Shown piece by piece: positions 11,427 through 23,031 of a stretch of 64,000 nucleotides of DNA; position 1 is the stretch's first letter; the number at the start of each line of letters is the position of its first letter. The stretch spans positions 14,475,641-14,539,640 of the forward strand of contig NC_052670.1 of NCBI RefSeq assembly GCF_016802725.1, read 5' to 3'. Source of the stretch: Solenopsis invicta (Eukaryota; Arthropoda; Insecta; Hymenoptera; Formicidae). The position numbers and the translations under genes were made by a program. A model generated the notes under the pieces. It did no database searches. It saw only the letters and a list, made by a program, of their open reading frames with translations, and was not told the DNA's origin.

Positions 11427-11709
11427 ATCTTACACAAATAGCATTACTAATTAAATCAAAAGTACATATATTAATAAAACTTTAACAAATATTTGTGCAA
11501 AAATCCACTTACTTATTTATAATAAAAGTTATTTATTTAAAACTACAGCAAAATATAATAATTTTTGCTGCAGAAACCATATAAATCAACATTTTCATTG
11601 TTTTCTTTTTGCAATTACTTTCAGGTTCAAAATTGGGCATTTGCAACTTAAATTTTGATCAGAAAAAAAAATAAGCTTAGAGAAACCTTCACTTTTTAAA
11701 TTTCAGTAA

Positions 11710-11869
11710 AGCCCGTATCAGACTATGCATTGAAGATTGAGATTGAAGATTAAAGATTGAAATTTGACCAATCAAAACTAGGAAATTTTAACTCCTTTTA
11801 TTTTGATTGGCCAAAGTTCAATCTTTAATCTTCAATCTTCAATTTTTAATGCGTAGTCTAATACGGGCT
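11710..11869. mobile_element. 160-bp foldback MITE, PIF/Harbinger-like, TAA target duplication
   Basis: Nearly the whole element folds on itself. The left end is AGCCCGTATCAGACTATGCA and the reverse complement of the right end is AGCCCGTATTAGACTACGCA; both continue into GAAGATTGAAGATTAAAGATTGAA and CCAATCAAAA after short gaps. TAA flanks both ends (11707-11709 and 11870-11872). It interrupts repeat family A at a point where two other copies read CGATAACTTTTAG and CGATAACTTTAAC without insertion. Three-base TWA duplications are known for PIF/Harbinger elements. No transposase is present, so it is non-autonomous. Confidence 0.8.
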
Positions 11870-12059
11870 TAACTCTTAGCTCGTATTGTGTAGTCAAAAC
11901 ATCCTTAAAAAAGATGCGCTTTTGTCGAAAAAAGATTTATGAACAAACTTCCCGATTTTCGCACTTTTTCCTTCTTAACTTAGAGCAGATTTTTTAATTT
12001 TCACTTATTATCATATCTCTTTTACTTTTTGAAAGTACGGCTAGCAACAGAGAGTCAAA

Positions 12060-12545
12060 ACGGTCGAACGGTTACTTTCGCTCTGAGGCGATTGTAACGG
12101 CGACTATTGACAGTTTATTTTACGTCTGTCAATCAGTGCCCACGTACGCCATCAAATGGCATTTGCAGTGAATAAATTCCATTCGTAATTATGTGCAGAG
12201 TAATGAATTCTAACATTATTTACATCGCGAAGCAAACGCGTAAATACTCGCGCCAAGTGAGCGAGGCGATGCGACGTGTCGGCCGTAAAATGTCCATAAT
12301 TTCTGCCGCAAACGGGTTGACATGTTAAAACGGCGGAAATGCCCGCAATACAGATCTACGTATTAAAAATGGCGCCGACTCGCTCCTTTCGCGCATCGCG
12401 CCGTTTTCCATGCCGCGATCGACGGCAGAACACGCCCGTCTGTAATTACAGCCGATTTATGGAATCTGCGTATGCAGATCTAAGTCGCGCGAATGTCGCA
12501 ATGTGTAATCGATGCAAATATCAGAAAGCGTTGCCCTGCTTCAAT
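12060..12545. other. GC-rich island 4
   Basis: CpG-rich segment with regulatory-looking words such as GGCCGTAAAATGTCCATAAT (12281) and CATGCCGCGATCGACGG. An open frame at 12339-12554 has no recognisable domain and is not called. Confidence 0.4.
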
Positions 12546-12675
12546 TTTACTTGATCATCAAGAATGGAGGTACATATAGATCTGCGTAGATAATATAATT
12601 ATTATAATTGTTATATTGTTTGTCAAAGAATAATATTCCAACATGTAAATAATAATTCTAGCAATTCAGCAAAGT

Positions 12676-13474
12676 TCAAAATCGGGTCATAAAATGTCTG
12701 ACAATTGTCTTAATTCTTTAAAAAATAATGTGATATACAAATCATACATGTCACCTCTTTTGAAAATTAAAAAAGAACCTTATTTTTTTATTCAGATTTT
12801 TTTGCAACTTTATACAACAGTAGGAGCACGTGCTAATTCCTTCCGGATTGTCTCCCAAGTTTTATCCTTGTTTAAAATTTAGTAAACAATAAAGGTAAAA
12901 TGATACTTGATGGGAGACACTCTTGAAGAAATCCGAACATACCTTTTTGAATTGCTAAATCCAAATCTAAAGTCAAAATTTCAAAATTTATAACCGCACT
13001 TCAAAGTCAAACAATTATTTGATTTTATGAAAAAAAAAAAAATTAGAAATAAAAACATTTCTTTAAACATGACATATTGAAACTTGGTAGCCGGGAGTTT
13101 TTGAAGTCACTGATTTCGAATTTAAAATAAAAAATTAATGCAATTTCTTAATATAAGACCAAAAATCGTGAATAGTTAAACTTACCAAATTTGATATCTG
13201 AAGATTTTTAGAATCACTAATTTTGAATCTAAAATTAAAATTTTCAAATTTTCAAAATACAACATGGTACACTAAAAAATCATAAAAAGTCGTATCTTAT
13301 TGATTTTTATTTTGTTTATATTTTTATGACAACATTGCACACATCTGCAAATTAATTTCTCCATATTTGTAATTAGCAGCAAAAATTTCTATGTACCAAA
13401 TTTCAAGAAATTCGAGTGTAACAAAAAAAAATATATGTTTTAAAGAGTTAAGATGACTTATGACCCGATTTTAT
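12676..13474. repeat. Nested inverted-repeat element, about 800 bp
   Basis: The outer ends are inverted copies: AAAATCGGGTCATAAAATGTC at the left (split here as AAAATCGGGTCATAA + AATGTC), and on the reverse complement of the right TAAAATCGGGTCATAAGTC. The arms continue with TTAATTCTTTAAAA against TTAACTCTTTAAAA. A second hairpin sits inside: GGATTGTCTCCCAAG (12846) against CTTGATGGGAGACA (12908). The 13085-13260 part holds two degenerate units of the type TTTTTGAAGTCACTGATTTC. Class unknown. Confidence 0.5.
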
Positions 13475-13589
13475 AGACTTTTTGTTGTCTGGAAAAATTG
13501 AGAATCCCAAATTAGCTTCGAGAATTTTAAAAATATTTTCAGTCTTTTATAATTTTTTTTTTTTTTAATTCTTAGAATCTTTTGAAATT

Positions 13590-14990
13590 CTATTGTTCTT
13601 TCACGCGTCAGACGGATGTTTACCGTCTTGGACGGCTTCCCACAATTCGCATTTGAATTTATACGTCCCTACTCGCAGAGGCTGCATAATGGCCGCTATT
13701 ATACCGATTGCACATTTACCGAGCTCATTTTTTCTCGCGCGACGCTTTTTAAAACTCAGGTCCGCACAAAAGTTTCGTCTTCCGGATGACCTTCACGCGG
13801 AGCCTTTATTAATGAGGGTACTCTCGAAAGGGTACCTCTTCCTCCTTTTTTCTTCCTTTATCCCGTTGATCCTTTTCTCCAAACTTTCTTGCTTTAGTTT
13901 AAGAAGGCTGGCTCACGAGCGGACCGAAAATTTTAAATTCCGGAAGAAGTTTACCGACAACGAAATTCCAGCGGCAAAAGTACAGTAATAGCAATCTGAG
14001 AATAGCAACCTCGATCGATGCTAATTTATATATATATTCCTAATAACTCATATTGCAAGTCATCAAGGAATACCGAGCACGCAAGGTGAATGTATGCCGC
14101 TCATCAAACAAGGGAGGGACAAAAGAAGGGTGAAAAGAGATTACGATCCGCCTGGATTTTTAATGAGAGAGAACACAGGGGAGATTACATCTCGATACAA
14201 ATTAAGTAGGCAAGGTAGTATACATAATCTCCGTATCAACTCGCTTTTTCTACGAGTGCACCTAAACCTCCGGGAGAGAATCCTTCGCTTGTGCGTTGGC
14301 AAAAAGTCCGAAATATTAAAAATTAGCGGCTCAACGGAAGCTGCGAAAGATTAATGTTCTTCTAAACTAATTGCGAAGGAGGATCTGCGCTATATCGTTC
14401 CGAAAATCTCGATCTCGATCTCGATCTTGCATAATTTTCCCCGGCGTCCCGCGTCGGACGGCGTAACAAAGTGCTTGGCGCGCGCATTTAACACCCACGA
14501 AATCTCATTGGCAAGGCGCGCCGGCGCGGAGAATCGCATCGCATCGCACCGCGTCGCGTACATACGTCGGGTCGCGTACATACGTCGCGTCAGATTCGCA
14601 CGAAGGCCGGGCCGCCAAGTAATTGTCCGGCGCGAAATACGGCTCGGTGTGTGTCAAATGCGACGACACGCGGCGCGCGCGAACGAGCGAGCGAGCGCGA
14701 GAAAGCCGCCGCCGTCTGATATTCAGTCCCCGTTCTCCAAGGTCCCGGTCCCGACGCGCGGGGTCACCTCTGCTGGCTGATGCCTCTTTCAGACGTCCTG
14801 AAAAGAGAGCCCCGCCAACAATGACGGTGGACCCACGTCTGCTACGTGAATCCTCTCTCGGCGAGAACGCGTCGTATCTCGCTACGCTCTCTCCCTCTAC
14901 GCACTGTGCCACCTCCCTTTTACTTCCTATAAATCCCTTTCTGTCGGAGCACATATACCGGGTGTAAAAGCGCCTTTTGTCAGCCAAACG
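13590..14990. other. GC-rich island 5 (longest open frames are shadows)
   Basis: CpG-rich from 13590, strongest at 14430-14900. It holds a GATCTC hexamer run (14408-14427), GCATC pentamers near 14535, and a 17-18 base direct repeat GTCGCGTACATACGTCG at 14553 and 14571. Overlapping frames of 86-160 codons on both strands are arginine- and alanine-rich without domains. Confidence 0.5.
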
Positions 14991-15593
14991 ACAGATTTGC
15001 CCCTTTGTTTTCGTTACGCGGAACCGCCGTTTGTTCCCCGCTTGAATTCAAAAAGTTCGCTCATTTGCTAAGTTTGATAAATACGCGCGCTCTTCGATAT
15101 TAAAATTGCGAAAAATGTATCGCTGCGTATTTTTAAATAGCTATTTGGTTTCCAACGTTGCAACGCTGCAATGTTTCATGCTGCCTGGGATTAATGATCA
15201 GTGAAGCATACGAGTAATCAACGACGATTTGTTGTTGTTTTATGTTAAAGATCATTATTTCTTCGAAAATGTATGACTAATTAGAAATCTCCTTTTAAAG
15301 ATAAATTAAGGAATTCATCAACCCTTTAAAAATCGGAGCTTTTCAATAAAGTAACTTATGGAAGATTTTGTTTTCCGAGGGTTCTTTGGATCGCTGGATT
15401 CGATTTTGGTCTCAGAATTCTAAACTTCCAAATTCACTGTAGAACATCGAATTAAAAAGAAAAAACCTAATTGTCATGGAACTCGGTTTTATAGTTCGAG
15501 TACATAGAATCGCTAAATTTGAACATAACCTAAAAATATTCAAATTCAAAAAGGTAATAACTTTCGAGGAAGGAGAAACTTGCGTCCTGCATT
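14991..15593. other. Intergenic segment with repeat fragments
   Basis: Includes the family Q fragment at 15153-15192 and a stretch near 15370-15480 (GAGGGTTCTTTGGATCGCTG, then TCAGAATTCT). That stretch is reminiscent of degenerate tandem repeats common in hymenopteran genomes, but this is from memory and untested. Confidence 0.35.
15153..15192 (-). repeat. Family Q fragment
   Basis: The reverse complement reads CAGGCAGCATGAAACATTG then CAGCGTTGCAACGTTGG. This parallels the reverse complement of 57944-57993 (GATAGCATGAAACATTG, then a run of GCAACA words). Only one arm is present. Confidence 0.5.
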
Positions 15594-16643
15594 ATAAATC
15601 CAAGTGTGTTAAAGTGTTTAGTCACTTTTTATGCATCAAATTAAATTTATGTATGTAATTTTCGTACTTCTTACACCCTTAGACGTGCACCAATGTTAAA
15701 TTACACGTCTATAAGCGCATAAAAAGTGCAAAAATTACATGCACATAAATGCGTGTAAAAAATACTATAGTTTTACACACAAAGATGCACACTTGGATTT
15801 GCAGTGTAATCTCATCGCCGAGATCAAGAGTCGCGCGCTACGAGAAAATGGCTGTGATGTGTAGACAACGACAGTAGGCATGAACATCGATACATTTTTA
15901 ATACAAGCACAAAACCGCAAATCTTGAACAGCGGTGATGTAAAAAACGATCGACGAGACACGCGACGCGAGTGCGTCGCGAGCGATTAGTACCGCGCGAG
16001 TGAATAACAAGTAAATTTTAGGGAGGTTACTCACCCCCCTCCCCGGTCGCGTTGCCCGACGCCTCTGCTAACTCCTTCTCTCGGAATCCTTCGCAGCTGC
16101 TTCTCCATAGCACTTGCACACGATCTCTCACACACACGCGCGCGCGCGCTTATTACCGAAACACAACGAATATAGAACTAATTGCGCAGGTTGATTAAAC
16201 GCGATTCGAGAGCGCTTCGCTGTTCTGCGTCTCCGTACTTTCCATGATGTTAGCGGGCGAGAGAGCTTCGGTGATGGATGACGTCAACTTCACGTCGATT
16301 TATCGAAGTCGATACGACGCGAGTCAAGCTAAGATCGAGACGGCTAATCGAGACGACTTCCGTGCACGCACAGGATATTTGACGCGTGATGTAACGCGCG
16401 CTAACTTTATGTGTATACAGAAAGTGAACATTAACCATGTCGATTCGGCATCTCTCGACTCTAGCTTGACTCGCGTCGCGGCGATAAATCGGAGTGAAGT
16501 TGCCTTCGATGCAAAGCTTTTTGGTCGCAGATAGAGACGCAACGAAGCGAAGCGCTCTCGAATCGCGTTTAATTAGTCCTGTATTCGTTGCATTATTTCG
16601 ATAATTAGCGCGTGCGCGCGCGAAAAGTCAAGTGTCGAGGGTT

Positions 16644-16689
<46 letters not shown>

Positions 16690-16704
16690 CGTGTTCGTGT
16701 GCGT

Positions 16705-16754
<50 letters not shown>

Positions 16755-17298
16755 GCGTGTGCGTGTGCGTGTGCGTGTGCGTGTGTGTGTGTGTGTGAGT
16801 GCTATGGAGCTTCGCTCGGGTGGCATCACTGGCATCAGGCGGCGACAGAGCGACCGCGGGGTGAGTGAATAACCTATTGTTTACTGTTTTCTACGACGCA
16901 ACTTTACTGTTTCTCAAGATGTTTATTTACTCTCGCGGTACACTCGCGTCGCAAGTGTTTCATCGATCGTTTTATATTAATGGAAGACTTGTGGTTTTCG
17001 CTGGTCTGAAATTGTAATGTATTGGTGTCTACTGTCGTTCCTACATGTGGTTGCTACTTCTTTGTACCGCGTGACTCGAACTTAGGAACGACGCTACATT
17101 GCAAATCCAAGTGCGCATTTTTATGTAGCTTTTTTATGGCGCTTTTTACGCATTTATGTGCGTGTAATTTTTTTATATGCTTAAACGTGTAATTTAATAT
17201 CGATACACGTCTAAGCGTTTAACGAGTACAAAAATTATACGTATAAATTTAATTTAATGCATAAAAAATTGCAAATGCGTAAGACTCACTCGTCTAGA
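15594..17298. repeat. 1.7-kb imperfect palindrome (long inverted repeat)
   Basis: The left arm (15594-16360) matches the reverse complement of the right arm (16440-17298) in order along nearly its full length. Paired landmarks include TTGCAAATCCAAGTG (17100) with CACTTGGATTTGCAG (15791); GTCTACTGTCGTT (17028) with AACGACAGTAG (15867); CGTCGCAAG (16948) with GACGCGAGTGCGTCGCGAG (15962); CTATGGAG (16801) with CTCCATAG (16103); GATTCGAGAGCGCTTCG (16203) with CGAAGCGCTCTCGAATCGCG (16546); and GACGCGAGTCAAGCT (16316) with AGCTTGACTCGCGTC (16464). The arms are diverged (perhaps 65-75% identical by eye) and the centre is near 16,390. It could be a giant foldback transposon, an old inverted duplication, or a hairpin-RNA locus. 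No coding frame is supported. Confidence 0.75.
16648..16798. repeat. Compound GT / GTGTGC microsatellite
   Basis: About 150 bp of GT repeats with interspersed GTGTGC and GTGTTC units. It sits inside the right arm of the 1.7-kb palindrome. The matching place in the left arm has only a short CA run and a CG run (about 16127-16150), so the expansion is one-sided. Frames of Cys-Val or His-Thr repeats across it are artefacts. Confidence 0.95.
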
Positions 17299-17675
17299 AA
17301 GAGCTTAAAAAAAAAAAACGAAACTGAAAATTTGACGTTATTATATTTAGCGATGTTAAAAATTTCCTAAAAGCGAGTTTTACAATAATAAGATTATTAT
17401 CTTTTTAATTCTGTTCGCCATATTGGATTTACCATTTTAAACCTTTGACTTTTTATTTCAGATTTGAATAGCTTTATCGAATAACCTCTTGATCAAATTT
17501 TATACAAATAGAATGAGCAATTTACAAAATGGATAGAAGTGACCTTAAACGGGGTCGCCGGGGTCCGCAGAAGGTTAATACATAAATTAAATACACAGAT
17601 ATATGTATATTGACATCGATATGCTTCGAAATTGTGAAACGCGAGTCATTGGCCGTTGCAGGAAAACGCATTTGC
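17299..17675. other. AT-rich segment, nothing firm
   Basis: Has CGCCATATTGGATTTACC (17417) and TTATTTCAGATTTGAATAG (17455), words like those of degenerate hymenopteran repeats, then a GC patch GGGGTCGCCGGGGTCC at 17551. No gene was recognised. Confidence 0.3.
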
Positions 17676-18125
17676 AAGTCCTATCGCGGCGAATATGTAG
17701 TTTGGTAAACAACCCATTGAGTTTTCAATGGTACGCCAGAGAATAGAGAGAAAAAGGTAAATACCGCGCTCTTTCGAGAACATTCAGGTGCAAATTTATT
17801 CAAAAAGTTCGTGAAATTCAAAAGGCTGAAGGATCGGGAAAGACCTGTGTCCAATTGCTTCGACGCGACGTCTCGATCGTACATCTCTCCTGAATTCACA
17901 ATGCAATCCTCTTTCTCCTTTATCCGCCCTCTCACGCCCATCTCTTTAATCGCTGCTTTCCCTTTTGTATTCTTCGAGTCACACGGTCGACTTTTCAATC
18001 TTTTTCAATCCCGCGCACGAGACAAATGCTTCACATTTTGTCGCATTTTCAAGACCAAACCGTACAATTCGTTTAAAATGCGAGATGTCTACACGAGATA
18101 TGTAATCGTTCGTATTATTCTCTGA
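17676..18125. other. Mixed-composition segment, no gene supported
   Basis: Two overlapping frames of about 105 codons on opposite strands (17681-17998 minus, 17811-18125 plus) have no recognisable domain. An exon cannot be excluded but nothing supports one. Confidence 0.35.
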
Positions 18126-18863
18126 AAGGATATTAACCGTGGAACTTGTTTGATTGTTGAATCAAATATGAGAGAAGAAGATGCTTAAAATGAAATTGAA
18201 TATGTAAAATAAATGACTGGTACTATTTCATATACACTAAAAAAAAAAAAAAAATGTTTTGCTGATGTAGATAGATTTCTAGTTGTCATAACAAAAATTT
18301 GTCGTTATTCTTTGTATCTGCTAAAATATTGTTTGTCACGTACAGAATTTATAGCAGCATTTTAGCAATCCTTCTAGAAAATTGATTGCATAATTACCAT
18401 TGCCAATTATACAGTCAAATTTTATAACATGTATAATTGGCTTTAACTTGAATATATAGATCTCAATATTTCATGAAAATCTCCGCATTTATTTTTTACT
18501 GTATAATCAGATTATCTAGATCACTGGTAGACAGTTGCGTTTTTCAAATAGTTTTTGGGCTCTAAAAAAACCTGAAAAAATTCTGGTTTACTCTTTCAAC
18601 TTTTAGGAATACAATTGTACAATTACGTGGTCCGAAACATTTTTTATTTTTTTTCATATTTAAATTTGAGGCAAAATCGATAAAATGGAAAAAATGTTTT
18701 TGATAAATATGATCCAAGTCAGTCTGCGGAGAATTGAAGAGTTGCTAATATATGTTCGTGCGCGATATTAACGTAGTAATAAAAATCAACATATCTATTA
18801 CAACGATGACGCACATACATATATATAAACAAATTTTCAAAGTATTCTGTTAAAGCTCCTTTC
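18126..18863. other. AT-rich bed, nothing recognised
   Basis: Contains a 15-base A run at about 18240 and otherwise unremarkable AT-rich sequence. Confidence 0.5.
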
Positions 18864-19091
18864 TATACTGATTATGAGCAGAAGATTATTAAATTTTAAT
18901 CAATATTTATTTGAATAATACTAATAAAATATTTACTAAATGTAAATATATATTTATTTAGTACAAAAATTATTTACCGAATTTAAGTATCATTTTTTTA
19001 CAAAGTAAATATTTATTAACATAAACAAATCTTTTGTTAGTACTGTTCAAATAAATATTTGTTAAAATTCAAGAACTTTTCCCTCAGTATA
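18864..19091. mobile_element. MITE-like foldback, about 230 bp
   Basis: The left end TATACTGATTATGAGCAGAA pairs with the reverse complement of the right end, TATACTGAGGGAAAAGTTC. The arms then agree well: TTAAATTTTAATCAATATTT against TTGAATTTTAACAAATATTT, followed by ATTTGAATAATACTAA against ATTTGAACAGTACTAAC. No transposase. Superfamily not assigned. Confidence 0.65.
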
Positions 19092-19339
19092 AAAATAGCA
19101 TCATTCTTTTATGTCATTCTGAATGCAAACTTATTTTATACGTATAAAGTATAAAACGTTTACACATATAAATCAAACGATGGCAATAACAAAATTGTAA
19201 TTTTCCCATTCTTCTTTCGTTTCTTTTTCTTATGAAATCGTTAATTCCACTCCGCGTTATCGTCTGTACTTTAATTATGGAAAAAGATTTGTAATTCTGT
19301 GTAATCGACGAAAAGATTATACGCTCGTGTGAAAAATAT

Positions 19340-19905
19340 CACGTTCAATCGGTAAAAACGGGCCTGTCGCTCCAGCATTCCCTTAATATTATATTTTCGA
19401 ATACTTCGATGTGCGCGCGCGAGCCGCTCGCTCCGGTAGCCGGCTTCAGTGCGAGTTTGACGCTCTTAGCACAAGCTGTAAAGTACTCCTTAATCTTTCC
19501 GCGATCCGTCACTTCGATGATCCTTAACTTGTCTTGCCGAGTATCTCGCGCGCGCGGAATATGGTGGTGCATTAAGACCTTAATAGCGTTGCTGCCGTTA
19601 TTATGATATGATAATGATACACTGCCGAACATTGTAGCATTCATCCTACCTTCCATCTCTCCGCGTCCCACGAGATTCACTCGGGACCCGCCGAAAAGGG
19701 CCCGTTGACATGTTATTATATTTTAATCGTTTATTACGCCATTACCAGCACGCCCAAACGCGTCCTTTTTCCTCACAATTATTTCCGAGCGAACAAGAAT
19801 GGGAGGGAGGGTGGGAGGGGGACGTTACCCCCCTCCGTCCATCACTAATAAATATATTTATTAAAATCCGCGAGGACGGGCGCCTAATTAAATTACTAAA
19901 TTGTT
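19340..19905. other. GC-rich island 6
   Basis: CpG-rich with a bidirectional set of short open frames that show no domain. The TTGACATGTTATTATATTTT stretch near 19706 looks like the AT core of a regulatory region. A strong quadruplex motif sits at 19801-19821. Confidence 0.4.
19801..19821 (+). other. Canonical G-quadruplex motif
   Basis: Five runs of at least three G separated by single bases (GGGAGGGAGGGTGGGA followed by GGGGG). One-base loops favour a very stable parallel quadruplex. It lies inside a CpG-rich island. Confidence 0.75.
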
Positions 19906-19984
19906 AAATTATGACACATTAGGTTATCGCGTATTCAATTATTGTTGTCGCCGATAAAAGGGCAACTTTTCAGGTTTCTTGAGT

Positions 19985-20775
19985 CGTATCATTTTTTTCC
20001 CCCCAGTCGTCATTCAACTCCATGATTACGTCCGCCGCGAAGAGATTTCGCGATTACGCCATTCGACTCGTCGCGTGTGTATGTGCGTTTCGAAATGACA
20101 TTAGCGAACACGCCGGACCCCCATTGAATAACTCGCGCTATCGAATTGCATTGACTCATACTCGTACCGGCAATTTTATGCATTGAATAAAATAATAAGT
20201 AACGATTACGAGCGTGTCGCGAGACGTTTTGACGCGAACGAAGGTGATCCGGCCTCGATCGAGCGGGTCCGTGCGAAAGAAGACGAAGAGGAGGAAGAAA
20301 AATTGCGCGGAGACAAAGCTTTATACCTGCGGAGAACCGGTCCTTAGTTTAGCGTTATTCCTTAATCCCGGAATGAATCGCCGCATCGTGTAGATCGAAC
20401 ATTTAGGAGCGATCTTTATTTACACCGACGGCCACGATCGAGACGGCCCGCCACATCCGTGGGACAATGCCTGTCTAAGAGTTTGGCATAAGAACGGCAA
20501 TAATAATGAAGCCGATTATGGAGGGGGCGGGGGGCGCGGACGACGAGACGAGATATAATAGTTACGCGTTTACAACGGGACAACACCATGAGTTACAAAC
20601 GAAATAAACGCGATGGTGGCGGCAGAAAAGCGACCTTGGGTCCCGCGGGATTGACTTCAACGTCTCTTAACGTCACGCGCGATTTAAGACCCCGTGTCGC
20701 GTACGCGACCAATTAGCTTCGATCGAGACGCAATGTCGGCTGTACGACGAAATATTGACGAATGGATAAAGACAT
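19985..20775. other. GC-rich island 7, regulatory-like
   Basis: Long CpG-rich block without a domain-bearing frame. The stretch at 20460-20520 (TGTCTAAGAGTTTGGCATAA, then GAACGGCAATAATAATGAAG) stands out as non-repetitive and information-rich, followed by GGAGGGGGCGGGGGGCGCGG at 20519. Conservation would test an enhancer role. Confidence 0.35.
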
Positions 20776-20860
20776 GAACGCCCAAGAACGTAAAACTTAC
20801 TCACAAAAATATGTTAATAAATTGTGATTGTATTAAATTTTCTTTTCTATGAAATACAGA

Positions 20861-21358
20861 GTTCAGGAAGTTAATATGTTTTTATAATTAAAATAAATTA
20901 AGATTGATGGTTTATAAAATTAATTTAAATGAATGAAAAAACGAACTCGGTTAAAAGTGAAAATTAAATTAATATAAGTTAAATTAAAAGTTAATTTTAA
21001 AAAGCGTTATTCATTTTAATTTAGAAATTCGTATTTTTTTTAAAGTTAAATTATGTAAAACAATTATAATAAGGATCATCAAACAAATTTAATATTTTAT
21101 TTATGAATTAAGTTTATGTAAAATAACAAAGAAGATTGTTTTTATGCGGGAATATGTTTTTCTCTTATAATGTTTTTTCTTTCACATAAAAAAATGTTTA
21201 TCTTGGGAAAAAAGTTAGTAAATTAAAGTTTATCTATTTAAAAAAATAACTAGTCAAAGTTAAAAATTAAATAATATAAAATTAATTATGCTAAGTCAAA
21301 AGTTATTAACATTTTAACTTTATTATTTCACTTTTAATTTTTTACCTAGTTATCCAAT
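20861..21358 (+). repeat. Dispersed repeat family T, copy 2
   Basis: Colinear with 23480-23926 and 31352-31859. Shared blocks: TTTATAAAATTAATTTAAATG, AAGTTAAATTAAAAGTTAAT, TTATAATAAGGATCATCAAA, AAAATAACAAAGAAGATTG and GTTAATAAATTAAAGTTTAT (approximate). It ends with TACCTAGTTATCCAA, the inverted form of its start-type end. Confidence 0.7.
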
Positions 21359-21720
21359 CCAAAAAATCAATATTATTAATATTATAAAATGTGGAAACAA
21401 TTCGTCATGCATAACAAGTGTACAGAAATAAGCATTTTTTTTACAAGACTTTAATTTTGGAAAATTAACAACCGAGAGATTAATAATATTCCTTTTTGTT
21501 TTTCAACATATTTTGTATATATACATATAACATGTCCTGTTAAGAATATTATAAATATATAACGTTGTTTATATTTTTATATACTTAATATTCACGGAAA
21601 TGAGATAAGTATGTGTGTTGACTTCAAATATTCTGAAAAAAATAAAAAAAGATTTTTAAAAACAATTTTTAAAACAATATCTCCAATCGCAAAAAAAATA
21701 CTTTTTTCTGTAAAAGAAAA
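21359..21720. other. AT-rich segment, nothing recognised
   Basis: AT-rich with A runs near 21640-21700. No repeat partner was found. Confidence 0.45.
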
Positions 21721-22620
<900 letters not shown>

Positions 22621-22924
22621 TCGGCTGAAGCGAGAGGAAACAGACTTAAGGAAAATGTATTCGGAATGTCGGAATGAGTGAGAAATTTCAACATAAACAC
22701 AAGTCCAATTCTTCATTTTTGCAGTAGTTTATAACTATAATAGTTTTGTAATTGTAACAATTAATTGTAGTTACATGATTGCCGCACGACAGATTTCACA
22801 TAATTCCATTAAATTTCAGAAAAATTAGGCAAAATATAATGGCACAAAAGAAATTTAAATAAGAAATAAGATACCATATTGATTCCCGTTTTTTTATGAT
22901 ATCCAATTTAAGTATGAATAATGA

Positions 22925-23031
22925 AACTGTTTGAATGGATTCTGATTAGAATTATTCAATAATTTCCTTCATTTCTATTATATTTTCTACGAAAAATGAA
23001 ATAATTTCGATTGGAATCCATTCCAAACAGT
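22925..23031. mobile_element. Foldback MITE, about 107 bp
   Basis: The left arm ACTGTTTGAATGGATTCTGA matches the reverse complement of the right arm, ACTGTTTGGAATGGATTCCA. Both continue with a TTAGAATTATT-like stretch (GAAATTATTTCAT on the right). Short, almost all arm, no coding capacity. Confidence 0.65.

Larger units (their letters stand above)
10858..11905 (+). repeat. Dispersed repeat family A, copy 1 (interrupted)
   Basis: Aligns with 48445-48997 (+) and the reverse complement of 26763-27275. Shared blocks in order: CATATCTCAAAACATTACCA, TGTAAAATTTGAG, TTAATAAAACTTTAA.AAATAT, AAAAGTTATTTATTTAAAAC, ATTTTTGCTGCAGAAA, GGGCATTTGCAACT, AGAAACCTTCA, and finally TTAGCTCGTATTGTGTAGTC. This copy is longer for two reasons: extra sequence at about 10999-11426 bounded by ATCTTACA, and a 160-bp MITE at 11710-11869. 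Confidence 0.7.

Noticed and set aside
14427..14987. Overlapping 114-160-codon frames on both strands
   Set aside because: CpG-rich DNA with few stops; Arg/Ala-rich in all frames, no family recognised.
16605..16872. Open frames of Cys-Val, Ala-Cys and His-Thr repeats on both strands
   Set aside because: They simply translate the GT/GTGTGC microsatellite.
20466..20520. Known microRNA
   Set aside because: The segment looks constrained, but I see no hairpin and no match to a mature insect microRNA that I can recall.
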